Assembly: GCA_947378425.1 (NCBI GenBank)
Contig: CANCJV010000016.1
Coordinates: forward strand, 1-64,000
DNA: 64,000 nt
Reading direction: 5' to 3'
DNA from: Synechococcaceae cyanobacterium
GTDB taxonomy: Bacteria > Cyanobacteriota > Cyanobacteriia > PCC-6307 > Cyanobiaceae
The first letter of the stretch is position 1. Each line of letters opens with the position of its first letter. Below are positions 1 to 10,124 of the stretch, piece after piece. The position numbers and the translations under genes were made by a program. The notes beneath the pieces are model-generated. The model ran no database searches, was not told the DNA's origin, and saw only the letters and a program-made list of their open reading frames with translations.

Positions 1-2240
1 GTGAAGGTGAGGGATGAGGTGCCGCTGCCGGAGGTGTAGGAGGCGGTGCCGCCGCTGTTGAGGGCAAGGGTCGGGGTGCCTGTGACCGTGACCGCCTCGC
101 TGAGGGTGACGATCAGGGTGATCGTTTCGCCGGCGGCGATGGCGCCATCGTTGGTGCCATAGGCGATCGACGAGACCGTCGGTGCCGTCGTGTCACCCCC
201 ACTGATGGTGATGGCGTAGGTGGAATTGGGGACGGTGGCGCCCAGATTGCCGGCCTGATCGCCGACGCGGGACACAAAGGAGTAGGCGCCTGCAGGCAGG
301 GTGCCAGGGGTAAAGCTCCAGGTCCGAAGAGCGGTGCTGATGATCGTGGCCGTGCCCAGTAAGGTACTGCCGTTGAAAATCAAAATGGCGTCGCCGGCGG
401 CCAGCGCTCCGCTGTAGGTGCCGGTGAGGGTTGGGGTCTGGTCGTCGGTGGTGCCGTTGGGCGCCACCGTTCCAGTAACAGCGCCGAAATTATCGGCAAC
501 ACCGATGATCGTCGCCGTCGTGATGGGGGCTGCGGTGTCCACCGTCGCGGTGTAGGTCGCGCTGGCGATGCCGAGGTTGCCGTTGGCATCGGCCACCCTG
601 GCCGTATAGCTCAGGGCTGTGTTGTTGGCGAGGGTGCGGGTGTCGTTGTAGGTCCAGCTGGTGCCTGTGACCGTGGCCGTGCCGAGCAGGGTGGTGCCGC
701 TGTAGATACGAAGCTGTTCGCCGCTGACCAGGCCTGCGCTGACGGTGCCGCTCAGCGTCGGGGTGGTGTCGTCGGTACGGCCACCGCTGGCGACCACACC
801 CTGATAGAGACCAACGTTATCGATAAGGGCCGTGATCGTGGCCGTCTGGGTCGGGGCCAGGGTGTCGACTGTCACAGCATTGAAGCTGGCCACAACTCCG
901 CCGCCCGTGATGGTGCCGGTGAAGTTCACGGCACCGGTGGTGTTGGTCGGTGAGGCGGTCGAGTTGACGCGGAAGCCGCCGGTCGAGCCATTGCTCAGGT
1001 TGGCGGTGCCGTAGGTGATGGCCGGATTGGTGTTGTTGCCGGTGCCGTAGCTGCTACCGGCGGTTCCTTGCCACGCCCGGAAGCTGATGCCAACGGTTTC
1101 CACCTTGCTGAGATTGGCGGCAGCAAAGTTGAAGGTGCCGTTGTAGGTGGTGTTACTGAGGTTGGTGGTGCGGTTGACGACCTGCCAGCCGATCAGGGTG
1201 CCATTCGAGGTGTAGGCGGCCACCAGCAGGTCGGCGCCGTTGTTGGCTGTGTTGTTGATCGTGACCGAGTAGGCCTTGGATCCGGCGCTGCCCGTCAGGG
1301 TACCGCTGTTGATGGTGGAGATGGCACTGGCGGAGTTCTCGACGGCCACCTGCTGCCCGTTGACGCTGACAAAGCCGGCATCGTTCTCGCTGCCGATGGC
1401 GGCCAGCTGATCGGCTGTCAGCGCATCACCCAGCACCAGATGGGAGAAGAGCTCTCCCTCGTCACCGGCTGTATCACGGCTGCCGTTGAACAGATCATCG
1501 AAATGGTGACCGATCTCCTCGAGCAGCACCCTCTGCAGCACACCCGGATCGGCGCCGTCCGCCAGCAGATCAGCATTGAGATAGATGGTGGCTGTGCCGT
1601 CGGTGCCGCTGCGGCTGTAGCCGCCAAGGGCGTTGTTCATCTCCGTGGCGGAGAGCAGCTCAATGCTGACCCCTGGCTGGCTGCCAGCCAGGATCTGCTG
1701 GCGCAGGCTCTGGGCGGCGGAAGCGGTCGCGCCGAAGACGCGCTGGAGCAGGCCTTCGAAGGTGCTGCTGGTGGCGCTCTGGCGCAGGACTTGCCAGGCT
1801 TCTTCCAGTGGGGTGATCACCCTCCAGAGCAATTCGGCTGAGCCCCTGAGGTTTCCACCAAGCTCGCGAAGCGTGGGCAGCTGGTCCACGTCGATGGCGC
1901 CGCCAACGACGGCGGTCTTCAGCAGGACCAGAGCGGATCCCGAAGTCGTAGCCCCCGACATCGGCTGGAAGCGTCCGAGCCCCGCCGCAACCAGTTCCCT
2001 CAAAAGGGGGGGTGCACTGGCCTGGGTTACATCATCGGCGTCCAAGACCCCGTAACTCAGCGTAAGGGACGGCTGGTTCTCGAGGAGGCTCTTCAGGCGC
2101 TCAAGCACCGGTTCCGAGGGGCGGACGTAGGCTGGAACCGTGTCCAGGACAAGGATCTGGCTGATCCCGCAGCCGTTCACAACGTCCTGGAGGCTTGGCA
2201 GGCCAAGTGCTGAGAGAGACGTGACGAGCGTACGGGCCAT
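1..2240 (-). CDS. Large Ig-like repeat surface/adhesin-type protein, N-terminal part (runs off left edge)
   Basis: The minus-strand frame is open from an ATG at 2240 to base 1, about 746 codons, with no stop. The N-terminal part (about residues 1-200) is not a family I can name. At about residues 200-250 it carries LLEEIGHHFDDLFNGS, a segment typical of large cyanobacterial calcium-binding or hemolysin-like proteins; it is EExGH, not a true HExxH. Further on are at least two Ig-like repeats of about 110 residues, marked by TDDTTPTLSGT and TDDQTPTLTGT, each ending in an ANGNLG or QAGNLG motif, then the start of a SwmB/cadherin-like domain (SEAVTVTGTPTLALNSGG). Export is likely, but no signal peptide is visible; such proteins are usually secreted through a C-terminal signal, which would lie outside the window. 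No good Shine-Dalgarno precedes ATG 2240, so the start is uncertain; the frame is open back to a stop at 2430-2432. Confidence 0.8.
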   Translation of the reverse strand, partial: MARTLVTSLSALGLPSLQDVVNGCGISQILVLDTVPAYVRPSEPVLERLKSLLENQPSLTLSYGVLDADDVTQASAPPLLRELVAAGLGRFQPMSGATTSGSALVLLKTAVVGGAIDVDQLPTLRELGGNLRGSAELLWRVITPLEEAWQVLRQSATSSTFEGLLQRVFGATASAAQSLRQQILAGSQPGVSIELLSATEMNNALGGYSRSGTDGTATIYLNADLLADGADPGVLQRVLLEEIGHHFDDLFNGSRDTAGDEGELFSHLVLGDALTADQLAAIGSENDAGFVSVNGQQVAVENSASAISTINSGTLTGSAGSKAYSVTINNTANNGADLLVAAYTSNGTLIGWQVVNRTTNLSNTTYNGTFNFAAANLSKVETVGISFRAWQGTAGSSYGTGNNTNPAITYGTANLSNGSTGGFRVNSTASPTNTTGAVNFTGTITGGGVVASFNAVTVDTLAPTQTATITALIDNVGLYQGVVASGGRTDDTTPTLSGTVSAGLVSGEQLRIYSGTTLLGTATVTGTSWTYNDTRTLANNTALSYTARVADANGNLGIASATYTATVDTAAPITTATIIGVADNFGAVTGTVAPNGTTDDQTPTLTGTYSGALAAGDAILIFNGSTLLGTATIISTALRTWSFTPGTLPAGAYSFVSRVGDQAGNLGATVPNSTYAITISGGDTTAPTVSSIAYGTNDGAIAAGETITLIVTLSEAVTVTGTPTLALNSGGTASYTSGSGTSSLTF

Positions 2241-2432
2241 GCAGCTTTTGGGCAGCAAATTTTGCGCAATCTCGCAGCTCCAACTCAGTTGGCTACCCTT
2301 GACAAGTCGCAGTCGCTTACCCAAGCGTCCCTCCAGGGGCCTCGCAGGCCGTCTTGGGCGGGCCACGAATACGATGAGGTGGTATGCGGGCCAATCGTTC
2401 CACCGATCGCGGTGGAGAACTCCTGGTCTTCA

Positions 2433-2465
2433 GCAGCGTCCCGTGTAGTGGTGTAACTCAGGAGG
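2433..2465 (+). repeat. IS256 left terminal inverted repeat
   Basis: The inner 17 bases (2449-2465, TGGTGTAACTCAGGAGG) are exactly the reverse complement of 3562-3578. The match continues outward with mismatches to 2433, including an AGCG block. It marks the left end of the element. Confidence 0.85.
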
Positions 2466-2622
2466 AGCAGCCCCGATGTAGCCGGGCCTGACGGCTCGCT
2501 TCCCTCAGTTCTCGGTTGTGGCAATGGGTGGGCCGGTCTGTGACCCTGTTCGGAGCACTACCACCAAACCGAACACAGACCTTGACCCTCTCCCATCGTG
2601 GCGCCTCCGAGCTGAACCAGTC

Positions 2623-3403
2623 ATGGAGGGCACCAGCGCTGGCGCCCTGATCCCTGATCCCTGATCCCTGAGATCGTGCGCCGGGGCTTTCAGGTCCTGA
2701 TGGAGGCCGAGGTTTCCGCGCTCACCGGCGCCCAGCTCCACAAGCGTTGCTCCGATCAGCGCTCCACCCATCGCAACGGCTACCGCCAGCGGCTGCTCAC
2801 CACCCAGGTGGGTGATCTCATCCTGGCCATCCCCCTGGGCCGAAGGTCTTCCGCCTGGCACTCGGCTGGGGATCGCCGATGCCCACCTGGGGTTGACGTC
2901 GGCGATCAAGCGCATGTTCCAGGGCTGCTCCTGGCAGAGGTGCCGGGTGCATTTCCTGCGCACTCTGCTGAGCCATGTGCCCAAGGCTGGCCAGTATATG
3001 GCAGCGGCAGCCATGTAGACGCAGTCGGCCGAAGGCCATAAGCGGTGTTCGTGATTCAGGCGCCCGATCAGGTGCGGGCCCACTGGCAGCGGGTCAGAGA
3101 GATGCTGCGCAAACAGTTCCCCACCGCCGTGCCGGTGATGGAGGCCGTCCGTGATGCCGTGCTGGCGTTCCTGCACTTCCCGCAGTGATCAAGTGCCGTA
3201 CCAATGTCGTTGGCATCGTCCCCATTGACGCCGCGTTCGTGCGGTTGGTGGGAAGTCAGCTGCTGGAGCAGCAGGAGGAATGGCAGCTGGAGCGCCGCCG
3301 CTTCTTCTCCGAGGCCACCATGGCCAAGATCACCGCACTGGAGGAGCCACTCGAGTTCTCTCAGAGCCATCCAGCCGTAGCCATGACGCCAGCCATCAGC
3401 TGA
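2623..3403 (+). pseudogene. IS256-family transposase remnant
   Basis: Four in-order pieces of an IS256/mutator transposase lie in shifting frames. About 2623-2655 gives MEGTSAGALIP. About 2664-2850 gives IPEIVRRGFQVLMEAEV and RSTHRNGYRQRLL. About 2860-3015 gives IADAHLGL and SWQRCRVHF. About 3042-3185 gives DQVRAHWQRVREMLRKQFP and ends in a TGA. 3189-3403 gives TNVVGIVP and VRLVGSQLLEQQEEWQLERR. Compared with the family, two blocks are missing: the region between the N-terminal domain and DAH (roughly 120 codons, including the first catalytic Asp) and the NPLER region holding the catalytic Glu. It cannot encode an active enzyme. The first disruption is the tandem heptamer at 2647-2667. Confidence 0.9.
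2647..2667 (+). repeat. Three tandem copies of heptamer CTGATCC
   Basis: CTGATCC occurs three times in a row and is followed by CTGAG. One copy alone would read in frame as LIPE, the normal family sequence. Two extra copies add 14 bp and shift the frame, bringing TGA at 2655-2657 into the frame used downstream. Confidence 0.9.
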
Positions 3404-3561
3404 TCACACCTGAGCCAGTCGTTGATCACTAAGAATCCGTAATTGCTGAGTGGCGCATTCAGCGATCAGGGTGCATGGTGAATTAACGGAGCTGAGGAAT
3501 CAGCTTCTAGGCAATCATCCCCTGGCTGCTCCTGTTTCACCCTCCAGAGAGGGTCGCAGGA

Positions 3562-3594
3562 CCTCCTGAGTTACACCAGTCAAAGGGGCGCTAC
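3562..3594 (-). repeat. IS256 right terminal inverted repeat
   Basis: Reverse-complement partner of 2433-2465. It lies about 160 bases after the transposase remnant's stop codon. Confidence 0.85.
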
Positions 3595-3882
3595 CCCCCG
3601 GTTCGCATGGGCGATGGATGAGCTGGCAGTATCCATCGAGATTCTTGGCCTTTATCGTCTGCCGATCCAGTCTTCAGTGCTAGCAGTCCGCTCGCAGGCG
3701 ATGGTGGATCGTCGTGCAGGCAGCAAGGGCCCTCTGCCGGACTTCCCCGATCGGGTGTGCCCCATGAGAGTTCAGCCGACAGGGTTCCCGCCGCTTTCCG
3801 GCTGCATGGGTCAGGAAGAGAAGCCTGGGATCAAGGTGGGTCGTTCGGCTAAGTTGCCCCATCGCTCTCTTTCAGCGGATCC
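3595..3882. other. Intergenic region upstream of hemE
   Basis: There is no convincing gene here. A 90-codon plus-strand frame (3614-3886) has no recognisable domain and overlaps the hemE start. The stretch presumably contains the hemE promoter; I cannot place -35/-10 boxes with confidence. Confidence 0.5.
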
Positions 3883-4941
3883 ATGACTGACATCGCTCCC
3901 CTGCTGCTGCGCGCCGCCCGAGGTGAGCAGGTGGAGCGGCCACCGGTGTGGATGATGCGGCAGGCGGGCCGTTACATGAAGGTCTACCGGGATCTGCGCG
4001 ATCGCCATCCTGGATTTCGGGAGCGCTCGGAAAACCCCGATCTCTCCTATGAGATCTCGATGCAGCCCTTCCACGCCTTCGCCCCCGATGGCGTGATTCT
4101 GTTTTCCGACATCCTCACGCCCCTGCCGGGCATGGGCATCGACTTCGACATCATCGAGAGCAAGGGGCCGATCATCGAGCCCGCCATCCGCTCCCAGGCC
4201 CAGGTCGATGCGCTGCGGCCGCTCGATCCGGCCGAGGCTCTGCCCTTCGTCGGCGAAGTGCTGGGCCGGCTGCGCGCCGATGTGGGCAACGCCGCCACCG
4301 TGCTCGGGTTCGTCGGTGCCCCCTGGACCCTGGCCGCCTATGCGGTGGAGGGCAAGAGCTCCAAGACCTATTCGGTGATCAAGGCCATGGCCTTCCGGGA
4401 GCCGGCGCTGCTGCACCAGTTGCTGGGCCATCTGGCCGATTCGATCGCCACCTATGTGCGCTATCAGATCGATTCCGGTGCCCAGGTGGTGCAACTGTTC
4501 GACTCCTGGGCCGGCCAGCTCAGCCCGATCGACTACGACACCTTCGCTGCCCCGTATCAGAAACGGGTGATCGACCAGGTGAAGGCCACCCACCCCGACA
4601 CGCCGCTGATCCTCTACATCTCCGGCAGCGCCGGCGTGCTGGAGCGCATGGCCCGCACCGGCATCGACATCATCTCCCTGGACTGGACCGTGGACATGGC
4701 CGAGGGCATCGCCCGGCTGCCCGAGCACATCGGCGTGCAGGGCAACGTCGATCCGGGTTTGCTGTTCGGCACTCCCGAAGGCATCCGCGAGCGCATCCTC
4801 GACACGGTCCGCAAGGCCAGGGGCCGCCGCCACATCCTCAATCTCGGCCACGGCATCCTGCCCGGCACGCCTGAGGAGAACGCCCGCGTGTTCTTCGAAA
4901 CCGGCAAAGCCGTCAACGACCTGCTGGGGGCGGCCGTTTGA
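3883..4941 (+). CDS. hemE: Uroporphyrinogen decarboxylase
   Basis: HemE (352 aa, full length) removes four carboxyl groups from uroporphyrinogen III to give coproporphyrinogen III, the shared step to heme and chlorophyll, in the cytosol. The N-terminal signature RQAGRYM is at about residues 26-32, followed by the substrate-pocket region [23 protein letters not shown] lies near the C-terminus. The ATG at 3883 gives the normal N-terminus. Its TGA overlaps the TTG start of the next gene by 4 bases, so the two are probably translated together. Confidence 0.97.
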   Translation: MTDIAPLLLRAARGEQVERPPVWMMRQAGRYMKVYRDLRDRHPGFRERSENPDLSYEISMQPFHAFAPDGVILFSDILTPLPGMGIDFDIIESKGPIIEPAIRSQAQVDALRPLDPAEALPFVGEVLGRLRADVGNAATVLGFVGAPWTLAAYAVEGKSSKTYSVIKAMAFREPALLHQLLGHLADSIATYVRYQIDSGAQVVQLFDSWAGQLSPIDYDTFAAPYQKRVIDQVKATHPDTPLILYISGSAGVLERMARTGIDIISLDWTVDMAEGIARLPEHIGVQGNVDPGLLFGTPEGIRERILDTVRKARGRRHILNLGHGILPGTPEENARVFFETGKAVNDLLGAAV

Positions 4942-5966
4942 GCGGCCTCGGTGACGCCGGCCGGTCCCCGGCCCGCATCCTGATCACCGGAGCTGCCGGC
5001 TGTGTGGGGCAGTACACCGCCGAGCGGCTCTACCGCCACAGCGATGCCCACCTGCTGCTGCTGCTGCGCGATCCCGGCAAGCTCAGGGCCGTGCCGGCCG
5101 ATGACCCGCGCATCACCCTGCTGGTCGGCGATCTGCGCGACCTCGAGCCCCATGCGGAGGCGATCGCCAGCGCCACCCGCATCATCCACACCGCCACTGC
5201 CTGGGGCGATCCGGAGCGGGCGCACCAGGTGAATGTGGTGGCCGTCAAGGAGCTGCTGCGGCTCACCGATGCGGCGCGACTGGAGCAGGTGATCTACTTC
5301 TCCACCGCCAGCATTCTCGATCGCCAGCTGCGGCTGCTGCCCGAGGCGATGGCCTACGGCACCGAATACATCCAGACCAAGGCCCAGTGCCTGCAGGAGC
5401 TGGAGCAGCATCCGCTGGCGGAACGCATCGTGGCCGTCTTTCCCACCCTGGTGTTCGGCGGTCGGGTGCTGCCGGGAGATCCCCACCCCACCAGCTACCT
5501 CACCGCCGGGGTGAAGGAGGCGATCCCCTGGCTGTGGCTGGCCAAGTGGCTGCGCACCGACGCCAGCTTCCACTTCATCCACGCCGCCGACATCGCCACC
5601 GTCTGCGCTCACCTGGCCACGAACCCCCACCAGCCCAATCCGGAGCCGGGCCAGGGTGCGGTGCGGCGGTTGGTGCTGGGCCAGGCGCCGATCACGATCA
5701 ACCAGGCCGTGGCCACCCTGGTGCGCTGGCGGCGCGGCTGGCTGCCGCCCGTGGGCGTGGACCTGCAGGGCTGGTTGATCGAGGGACTGATCAAGCTGCT
5801 GCGCATCGAGGTGAACGCCTGGGATCGTTTCTCGATCCGCCAGCGCCATTTTGTCCATGAGCCGGTGAGCCCTCCGGAGCGCTTCGGCCTCACCAGCTAT
5901 GCCCCCAGCCTGGAGGCCGTTCTGGAGGCTGCGGGGATCCCCCATCGTGGCCGGGTGCCGGGCTGA
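4938..5966 (+). CDS. NAD(P)-dependent epimerase/dehydratase (extended SDR family)
   Basis: This 342-residue protein begins with a Rossmann nucleotide-binding motif, ITGAAGCVG, at about residues 16-24. A YFSTASIL segment and [12 protein letters not shown] (YxxxK-like) lie in the catalytic region, consistent with the extended SDR family that acts on nucleotide sugars or isoprenoid/flavonoid-like substrates. The substrate cannot be deduced. The likely start is TTG 4938, which overlaps the hemE stop and makes a two-gene operon. The position after hemE suggests a role linked to pigment metabolism, but that is inference only. Confidence 0.85.
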   Translation: MSGLGDAGRSPARILITGAAGCVGQYTAERLYRHSDAHLLLLLRDPGKLRAVPADDPRITLLVGDLRDLEPHAEAIASATRIIHTATAWGDPERAHQVNVVAVKELLRLTDAARLEQVIYFSTASILDRQLRLLPEAMAYGTEYIQTKAQCLQELEQHPLAERIVAVFPTLVFGGRVLPGDPHPTSYLTAGVKEAIPWLWLAKWLRTDASFHFIHAADIATVCAHLATNPHQPNPEPGQGAVRRLVLGQAPITINQAVATLVRWRRGWLPPVGVDLQGWLIEGLIKLLRIEVNAWDRFSIRQRHFVHEPVSPPERFGLTSYAPSLEAVLEAAGIPHRGRVPG

Positions 5967-6182
5967 TCCGTTCTCAGCTGGGGGCGCTGTACGCCGCCAG
6001 CCGATGGCCACGCTGCACCCCTTGAAAGGGTGCCAACCCTTGCTGCGCTGCCGTCGCTTCCCGGAGCCGAGCTGTTCTTTGTGTCGATTGGACGTCGATT
6101 TTGTTGCAGTTGCACCCCGCGACCCCGACCGTGACCCGACGACCCCTAACTTGTTCGGGTTGACGTGCCCTGCTGCACCCCC

Positions 6183-6524
6183 ATGCGTCGTCTCCTTTCC
6201 CTGTTTGCCCTCTGCCTGGCGCTGCTGCTGGGTGCCGCCCCGAGCTTTGCCGCCGATGCGGCCCATGGCGGTCAGATCTTCTCGGCCAACTGCGCCGCCT
6301 GCCACATGGGTGGCGGCAACGTGGTCAATGCCCAGGCCACCCTCAAGAAAGATGCTCTTGAGTCCTATCTGGCCAATTACAGCGCCGGCCATGAAGCCGC
6401 CATCATCACCCAGGTGACGAACGGCAAGAACGCCATGCCCGCCTTCGGCGGCAAGCTCAGCGCCACCGACATCGAAGATGTGGCCGCCTACGTCGAATCC
6501 CAGGCCAACGCCGGCTGGTCCTGA
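6183..6524 (+). CDS. petJ: Cytochrome c6 (soluble thylakoid-lumen electron carrier)
   Basis: The precursor has 113 residues and carries electrons from cytochrome b6f to photosystem I (or to terminal oxidase) in the lumen. Residues 1-24 form a Sec signal peptide ending in PSFAADA. The mature protein of about 88 residues contains the heme attachment motif CAACH and the Met ligand in NAMPAFGG, both characteristic of cytochrome c6. I chose ATG 6183 over an in-frame codon at 6165 because it gives a compact signal peptide starting MRRLLSLF. A strong terminator follows at 6582, so the gene is probably monocistronic. In freshwater strains petJ can be copper-regulated; no recognisable site was found. 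Confidence 0.96.
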   Translation: MRRLLSLFALCLALLLGAAPSFAADAAHGGQIFSANCAACHMGGGNVVNAQATLKKDALESYLANYSAGHEAAIITQVTNGKNAMPAFGGKLSATDIEDVAAYVESQANAGWS

Positions 6525-6581
6525 ACCCTGGCCCCTGGATCACCAGGATCCACAGGTTGGCCCAACAGCCTGAAATGACTG

Positions 6582-6608
6582 AAAGCCCTGGTCCAACCAG
6601 GGCTTTTT
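6582..6608 (+). terminator. Rho-independent terminator of petJ
   Basis: An 11-bp perfect stem (6582-6592 with 6596-6606) has a 3-base loop and the 3' arm runs into five T's (6604-6608). It lies 58 bases after the petJ stop. Confidence 0.9.
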
Positions 6609-6653
6609 GCTATGCATGATCCCTGGCCAGAGGATGCCATGCGGTCGCGGCCT

Positions 6654-6881
6654 TCAGGCGACGGAATCTTCAGCCAGCTGAGCGCGCCGCAGGGCCAGCA
6701 CCGCCAGATAGAGGTCCTCGGGTATGTCCCGGATGTCGTACTCCGAGGGGAGCACTCCATGTACATGTTGATGAACGGCCAGCCAGCAATTGCGTTCGGC
6801 GTCGTTGCTGGTGGCCTCAAAAGCCCGGGAGGCCTCGGCCAGCTGCTGCTGCAGCTGGGGGTCGGCGGCATCAAAGCTCAT
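6654..6881 (-). CDS. Small conserved-looking hypothetical protein
   Basis: The minus-strand product is 75 residues, starts MSFDAADPQLQ and ends LRRAQLAEDSVA. It is helical and acidic, with no membrane segment or Cys cluster. I do not recognise the family. Support comes from ordinary amino-acid composition and its neat fit between the petJ terminator and the next plus-strand gene. The start ATG 6881 is divergent from the gene at 6930, with about 48 bases between them. Confidence 0.65.
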   Translation of the reverse strand: MSFDAADPQLQQQLAEASRAFEATSNDAERNCWLAVHQHVHGVLPSEYDIRDIPEDLYLAVLALRRAQLAEDSVA

Positions 6882-6929
6882 GGGGAGGGGACAGACTGCC
6901 AGCGCGCATGTACCGCTGATCTCAACATC

Positions 6930-7283
6930 ATGGCTGGCCCCGATCGTCAGGCGACGCACCGCACCGCCACCGTGCTGGGGCTCCTGGCCATGGCGCTCAT
7001 GGCCGTGATCCTGGGTCACGCCCCCCCGGCACGGGCCCAATCGCTGTCCCCGAACCAGCCGGAAGCGATCCGGGTCAGGGGTATCCCGCCGCCGCCCTGC
7101 CCGCCGTTGGTGCCCCTCCAGGATGCGGCGCTGCAGCCCCTGCGAATTGCCCCCAATCAAGTGGCCAAGAAAAACAGCATGGGGTGCCTCTCGCCCGCCG
7201 ATGCGGCCCTTTACGGCCCTGATGGTTGCCCCGTGAAGCTCTGCAGATTGCCCCAGGGCACGGTGCCGATCAACCAGCCCTGA
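6930..7283 (+). CDS. Small secreted hypothetical protein
   Basis: The product has 117 residues and a clear N-terminal signal: basic start, hydrophobic stretch VLGLLAMALMAVILG, then an APPARAQS cleavage-like site near residue 36. The mature part is short, Pro- and Cys-containing (PPPPCPPL, MGCLSPADAA, DGCPVKLC), and probably sits in the periplasm or lumen. No known family is recognised. I chose ATG 6930 because it places the signal at the N-terminus; an upstream in-frame codon at 6612 would add about 106 unlikely residues. Confidence 0.65.
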   Translation: MAGPDRQATHRTATVLGLLAMALMAVILGHAPPARAQSLSPNQPEAIRVRGIPPPPCPPLVPLQDAALQPLRIAPNQVAKKNSMGCLSPADAALYGPDGCPVKLCRLPQGTVPINQP

Positions 7284-7454
7284 GCTGCATCGAGCAGTGC
7301 GTGACGCAAACGATCGGTTTGCACACCAAAACCGGACGGCGGGCCCAACCTGAAGGGTGAGGGCCGCACCGGCTGGTTCGGTGCTCCGCCGCAGCCGATC
7401 CGGCCAGCGGCCATACCGTTCCTTCACTGACTCCCCACCCCCGGAGGCATCCGC

Positions 7455-10100
7455 ATGCATCCCACCGCCGAACTGTTCACCGAAAAGGCCTGGGCCGCGA
7501 TCGTCGCCGCCCAACAGCTGGCGCAGCAGAAGCGCCAGCAGCAGATGGAAAGTGAACATCTGCTGTCGGCGTTGCTTGCCCAGCAGGGTCTGGCGAGCCG
7601 GATTCTGGAAAAAGCCGGCGTCGAGGTGGGCAGCCTGAGCCAGAAGGTCGAGGCCTACATCGCCGCCCAGGCTTCGCTCAGTTCTCCCCCTGACAACGTC
7701 TACCTGGGCAAGGGACTCGACCAGGTGCTGAACCAGGCCGATGCGCTGCGCAAGACCTACGAGGACAGTTACATCGCCATTGAGCACCTGGTGCTCGCCC
7801 TGGCGATCGACGACCGCTGCGCCAAGCAGCTGTTCTCCCAGGCCGGCACCAACGCCGACAAGCTCAGGGACGCGGTGCAGGCCGTGCGCGGCAGCCAGCG
7901 GGTCACTGATCAGAACCCCGAAGGCACCTATGAATCGCTGGAGAAATACGGCCGTGATCTCACCAAGGCGGCCCGCGACGGCAAGCTCGATCCGGTGATC
8001 GGCCGCGACGAGGAAATTCGCCGCACGATCCAGATTCTCTCGCGCCGCACCAAGAACAATCCCGTGCTGATCGGTGAGCCTGGGGTGGGCAAGACGGCGA
8101 TCGTCGAGGGGCTGGCCCAGCGCATCGTCAACGGCGATGTGCCCCAGGCGCTGCAGAACCGCCAGCTGATCGCCCTCGACATGGGCTCGTTGATCGCCGG
8201 AGCCAAGTACCGCGGCGAGTTTGAGGAACGGCTCAAGGCCGTGCTCAAGGAGGTGACCTCCTCCGAAGGCCAGATCGTGCTGTTCATCGATGAGATCCAC
8301 ACCGTGGTCGGCGCCGGTGCCACCGGCGGCGCCATGGATGCCAGCAACCTGCTCAAGCCGATGCTCGCCCGCGGCGAACTGCGCTGCATCGGTGCCACCA
8401 CCCTCGATGAACATCGCCAACACATCGAAAAAGATCCGGCTCTGGAGCGCCGCTTCCAGCAGGTGTTCGTCGACCAGCCCACGGTCGAGGACACCATCTC
8501 GATTCTGCGCGGCCTGAAGGAGCGCTACGAGGTGCACCATGGCGTCCGCATCGCCGACAACGCTCTGGTGGCGGCGGCGGTGCTCTCGAGCCGCTACATC
8601 GCTGATCGCTTCCTGCCGGACAAGGCGATCGATCTGATGGATGAATCGGCGGCACGGCTGAAGATGGAGATCACCTCCAAGCCCGAGCAGATCGATGAAC
8701 TCGATCGCCGCATCCTGCAGCTGGAGATGGAAAAACTCTCCCTGGGCCGCGAATCGGATCCGGCCAGCCGCGACCGCCTCGAAAAGCTGGAAAAGGAACT
8801 GGCCGATCTGTCCGAGCAGCAGAGCGCCCTCAACGCCCAGTGGCAGCAGGAGAAGGGAGCGATCGATGAACTCGGTGCCATCAAGGAGGAGATCGAGCAG
8901 GTGCAGTTGCAGGTGGAGCAGGCCAAGCGCAGCTACGACCTCAACAAGGCCGCCGAACTGGAGTACGGCACCCTGGCCGAACTCAACAAAAAGCTGGTGG
9001 CCAAGGAGGCGGAGTTCACCGGTGGCCATGGCGACAAGAGCCTGCTGCGTGAGGAGGTCACCGAAGAGGACATCGCTGAGGTGATCGCCAAATGGACCGG
9101 CATCCCGGTGGCGAAGCTGGTGCAGGGCGAAATGGAAAAACTGCTGCAGCTCGAATCCCAGCTGCACAGCCGCGTGATCGGCCAGGAGCAGGCTGTGACA
9201 GCCGTGGCCGATGCCATTCAGCGCTCCCGCGCCGGACTGAGTGATCCGAACCGGCCGATCGCCAGCTTCCTGTTCCTCGGCCCCACCGGTGTCGGCAAGA
9301 CGGAACTGAGCAAGGCTCTGGCGGCCCAGCTGTTCGATTCCGACGAGGCGATGGTGCGCATCGACATGAGTGAATACATGGAGAAGCACGCCGTCAGCCG
9401 CCTGATCGGAGCCCCTCCCGGCTATGTGGGCTATGAGGAAGGTGGCCAGCTCACCGAAGCGGTGCGGCGCCGGCCCTATGCGGTGATCCTGTTCGACGAG
9501 GTCGAAAAGGCCCATCCCGATGTGTTCAACGTGATGCTGCAGATCCTTGATGACGGCCGCGTCACCGATGGCCAGGGCCGCACGGTGGATTTCACCAACA
9601 CGGTGCTGATCCTGACCAGCAACATCGGCAGCACGGCGATTCTCGATCTGGCCGGCGATCCGGCTCGCCACAGTGAGATGGAGAGACGCGTCAACGAGGC
9701 CCTGCGCGGCCACTTCCGGCCCGAGTTCCTCAACCGGCTCGATGAATCGATCATCTTCCACAGCCTCAAGCAGGAGGAACTGCGCCAGATCGTCGAGCTG
9801 CAGGTCAAGCGCCTTGAGCGTCGCCTTGAGGAGCGCAAGCTGGGGCTGCGGCTGGAGCCGGCCGCTCTCGACTGGCTGGCGGCCGTGGGCTATGACCCGG
9901 TGTATGGCGCCCGTCCGCTCAAGCGGGCGATCCAGCGGCAATTGGAAACGCCGATCGCCAAGGCGATCCTGGCCGGCAGCTTCCCCGATGGCTCCACCAT
10001 CGCCGTGGATGTGGACGGCAATGGCGATGGCTCCCGGCTGCGCTTCCACAAGGCCGAAGCCGCCAACCTCAGCGGCCCCCTGCCGGCTTTGGTGAGCTGA
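7455..10100 (+). CDS. clpB: ATP-dependent disaggregase chaperone ClpB
   Basis: ClpB (881 aa) is a hexameric AAA+ chaperone that threads and resolubilises aggregated proteins together with DnaK. The order is: Clp N-domain double repeat (about 1-145); first AAA module with Walker A GEPGVGKT near residue 207 and Walker B FIDEIH; the coiled-coil middle domain (about 410-525) that separates ClpB from ClpA/ClpC; second AAA module with GPTGVGKT near residue 609; and the C-terminal D2-small domain. Full length, ATG start. No CIRCE-type operator was found upstream. An N-terminal [13 protein letters not shown] matches cyanobacterial ClpB1-like proteins. Confidence 0.97.
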   Translation: MHPTAELFTEKAWAAIVAAQQLAQQKRQQQMESEHLLSALLAQQGLASRILEKAGVEVGSLSQKVEAYIAAQASLSSPPDNVYLGKGLDQVLNQADALRKTYEDSYIAIEHLVLALAIDDRCAKQLFSQAGTNADKLRDAVQAVRGSQRVTDQNPEGTYESLEKYGRDLTKAARDGKLDPVIGRDEEIRRTIQILSRRTKNNPVLIGEPGVGKTAIVEGLAQRIVNGDVPQALQNRQLIALDMGSLIAGAKYRGEFEERLKAVLKEVTSSEGQIVLFIDEIHTVVGAGATGGAMDASNLLKPMLARGELRCIGATTLDEHRQHIEKDPALERRFQQVFVDQPTVEDTISILRGLKERYEVHHGVRIADNALVAAAVLSSRYIADRFLPDKAIDLMDESAARLKMEITSKPEQIDELDRRILQLEMEKLSLGRESDPASRDRLEKLEKELADLSEQQSALNAQWQQEKGAIDELGAIKEEIEQVQLQVEQAKRSYDLNKAAELEYGTLAELNKKLVAKEAEFTGGHGDKSLLREEVTEEDIAEVIAKWTGIPVAKLVQGEMEKLLQLESQLHSRVIGQEQAVTAVADAIQRSRAGLSDPNRPIASFLFLGPTGVGKTELSKALAAQLFDSDEAMVRIDMSEYMEKHAVSRLIGAPPGYVGYEEGGQLTEAVRRRPYAVILFDEVEKAHPDVFNVMLQILDDGRVTDGQGRTVDFTNTVLILTSNIGSTAILDLAGDPARHSEMERRVNEALRGHFRPEFLNRLDESIIFHSLKQEELRQIVELQVKRLERRLEERKLGLRLEPAALDWLAAVGYDPVYGARPLKRAIQRQLETPIAKAILAGSFPDGSTIAVDVDGNGDGSRLRFHKAEAANLSGPLPALVS

Positions 10101-10124
10101 AAATCCCCGGGGATCGCTCCGGAG

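Larger units (their letters stand above)
2433..3594 (+). mobile_element. Degenerate IS256-family insertion sequence
   Basis: This element of about 1.16 kb is bounded by an imperfect inverted repeat of about 33 bp (2433-2465 and 3562-3594, 27 of 33 positions matching, the inner 17 identical). It encloses a broken IS256-type (mutator) transposase. Intact IS256 elements are usually about 1.3-1.4 kb, so it has lost internal sequence. I see no obvious target-site duplication. It lies just upstream of the surface-protein gene and in front of hemE, and may have altered the upstream region of the former. Confidence 0.85.

Noticed and set aside
3614-3886. 90-codon plus-strand frame before hemE
   Set aside because: No homology, overlaps the hemE start codon, and its composition resembles non-coding DNA.
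4614-6392. Minus-strand frame of 592 codons antisense to hemE and the SDR gene
   Set aside because: The plus-strand genes are certain; the antisense product has no recognisable domain.
7284-7454. CIRCE-type HrcA operator upstream of clpB
   Set aside because: No TTAGCACTC/GAGTGCTAA-like inverted repeat was found.
6882-10049. A minus-strand open frame of over 1000 codons antisense to clpB
   Set aside because: It is a shadow of the highly G+C-rich clpB frame; it has His/Gln/Leu-rich composition and no domain. Only its last 75 codons (6654-6881), outside clpB, are kept.
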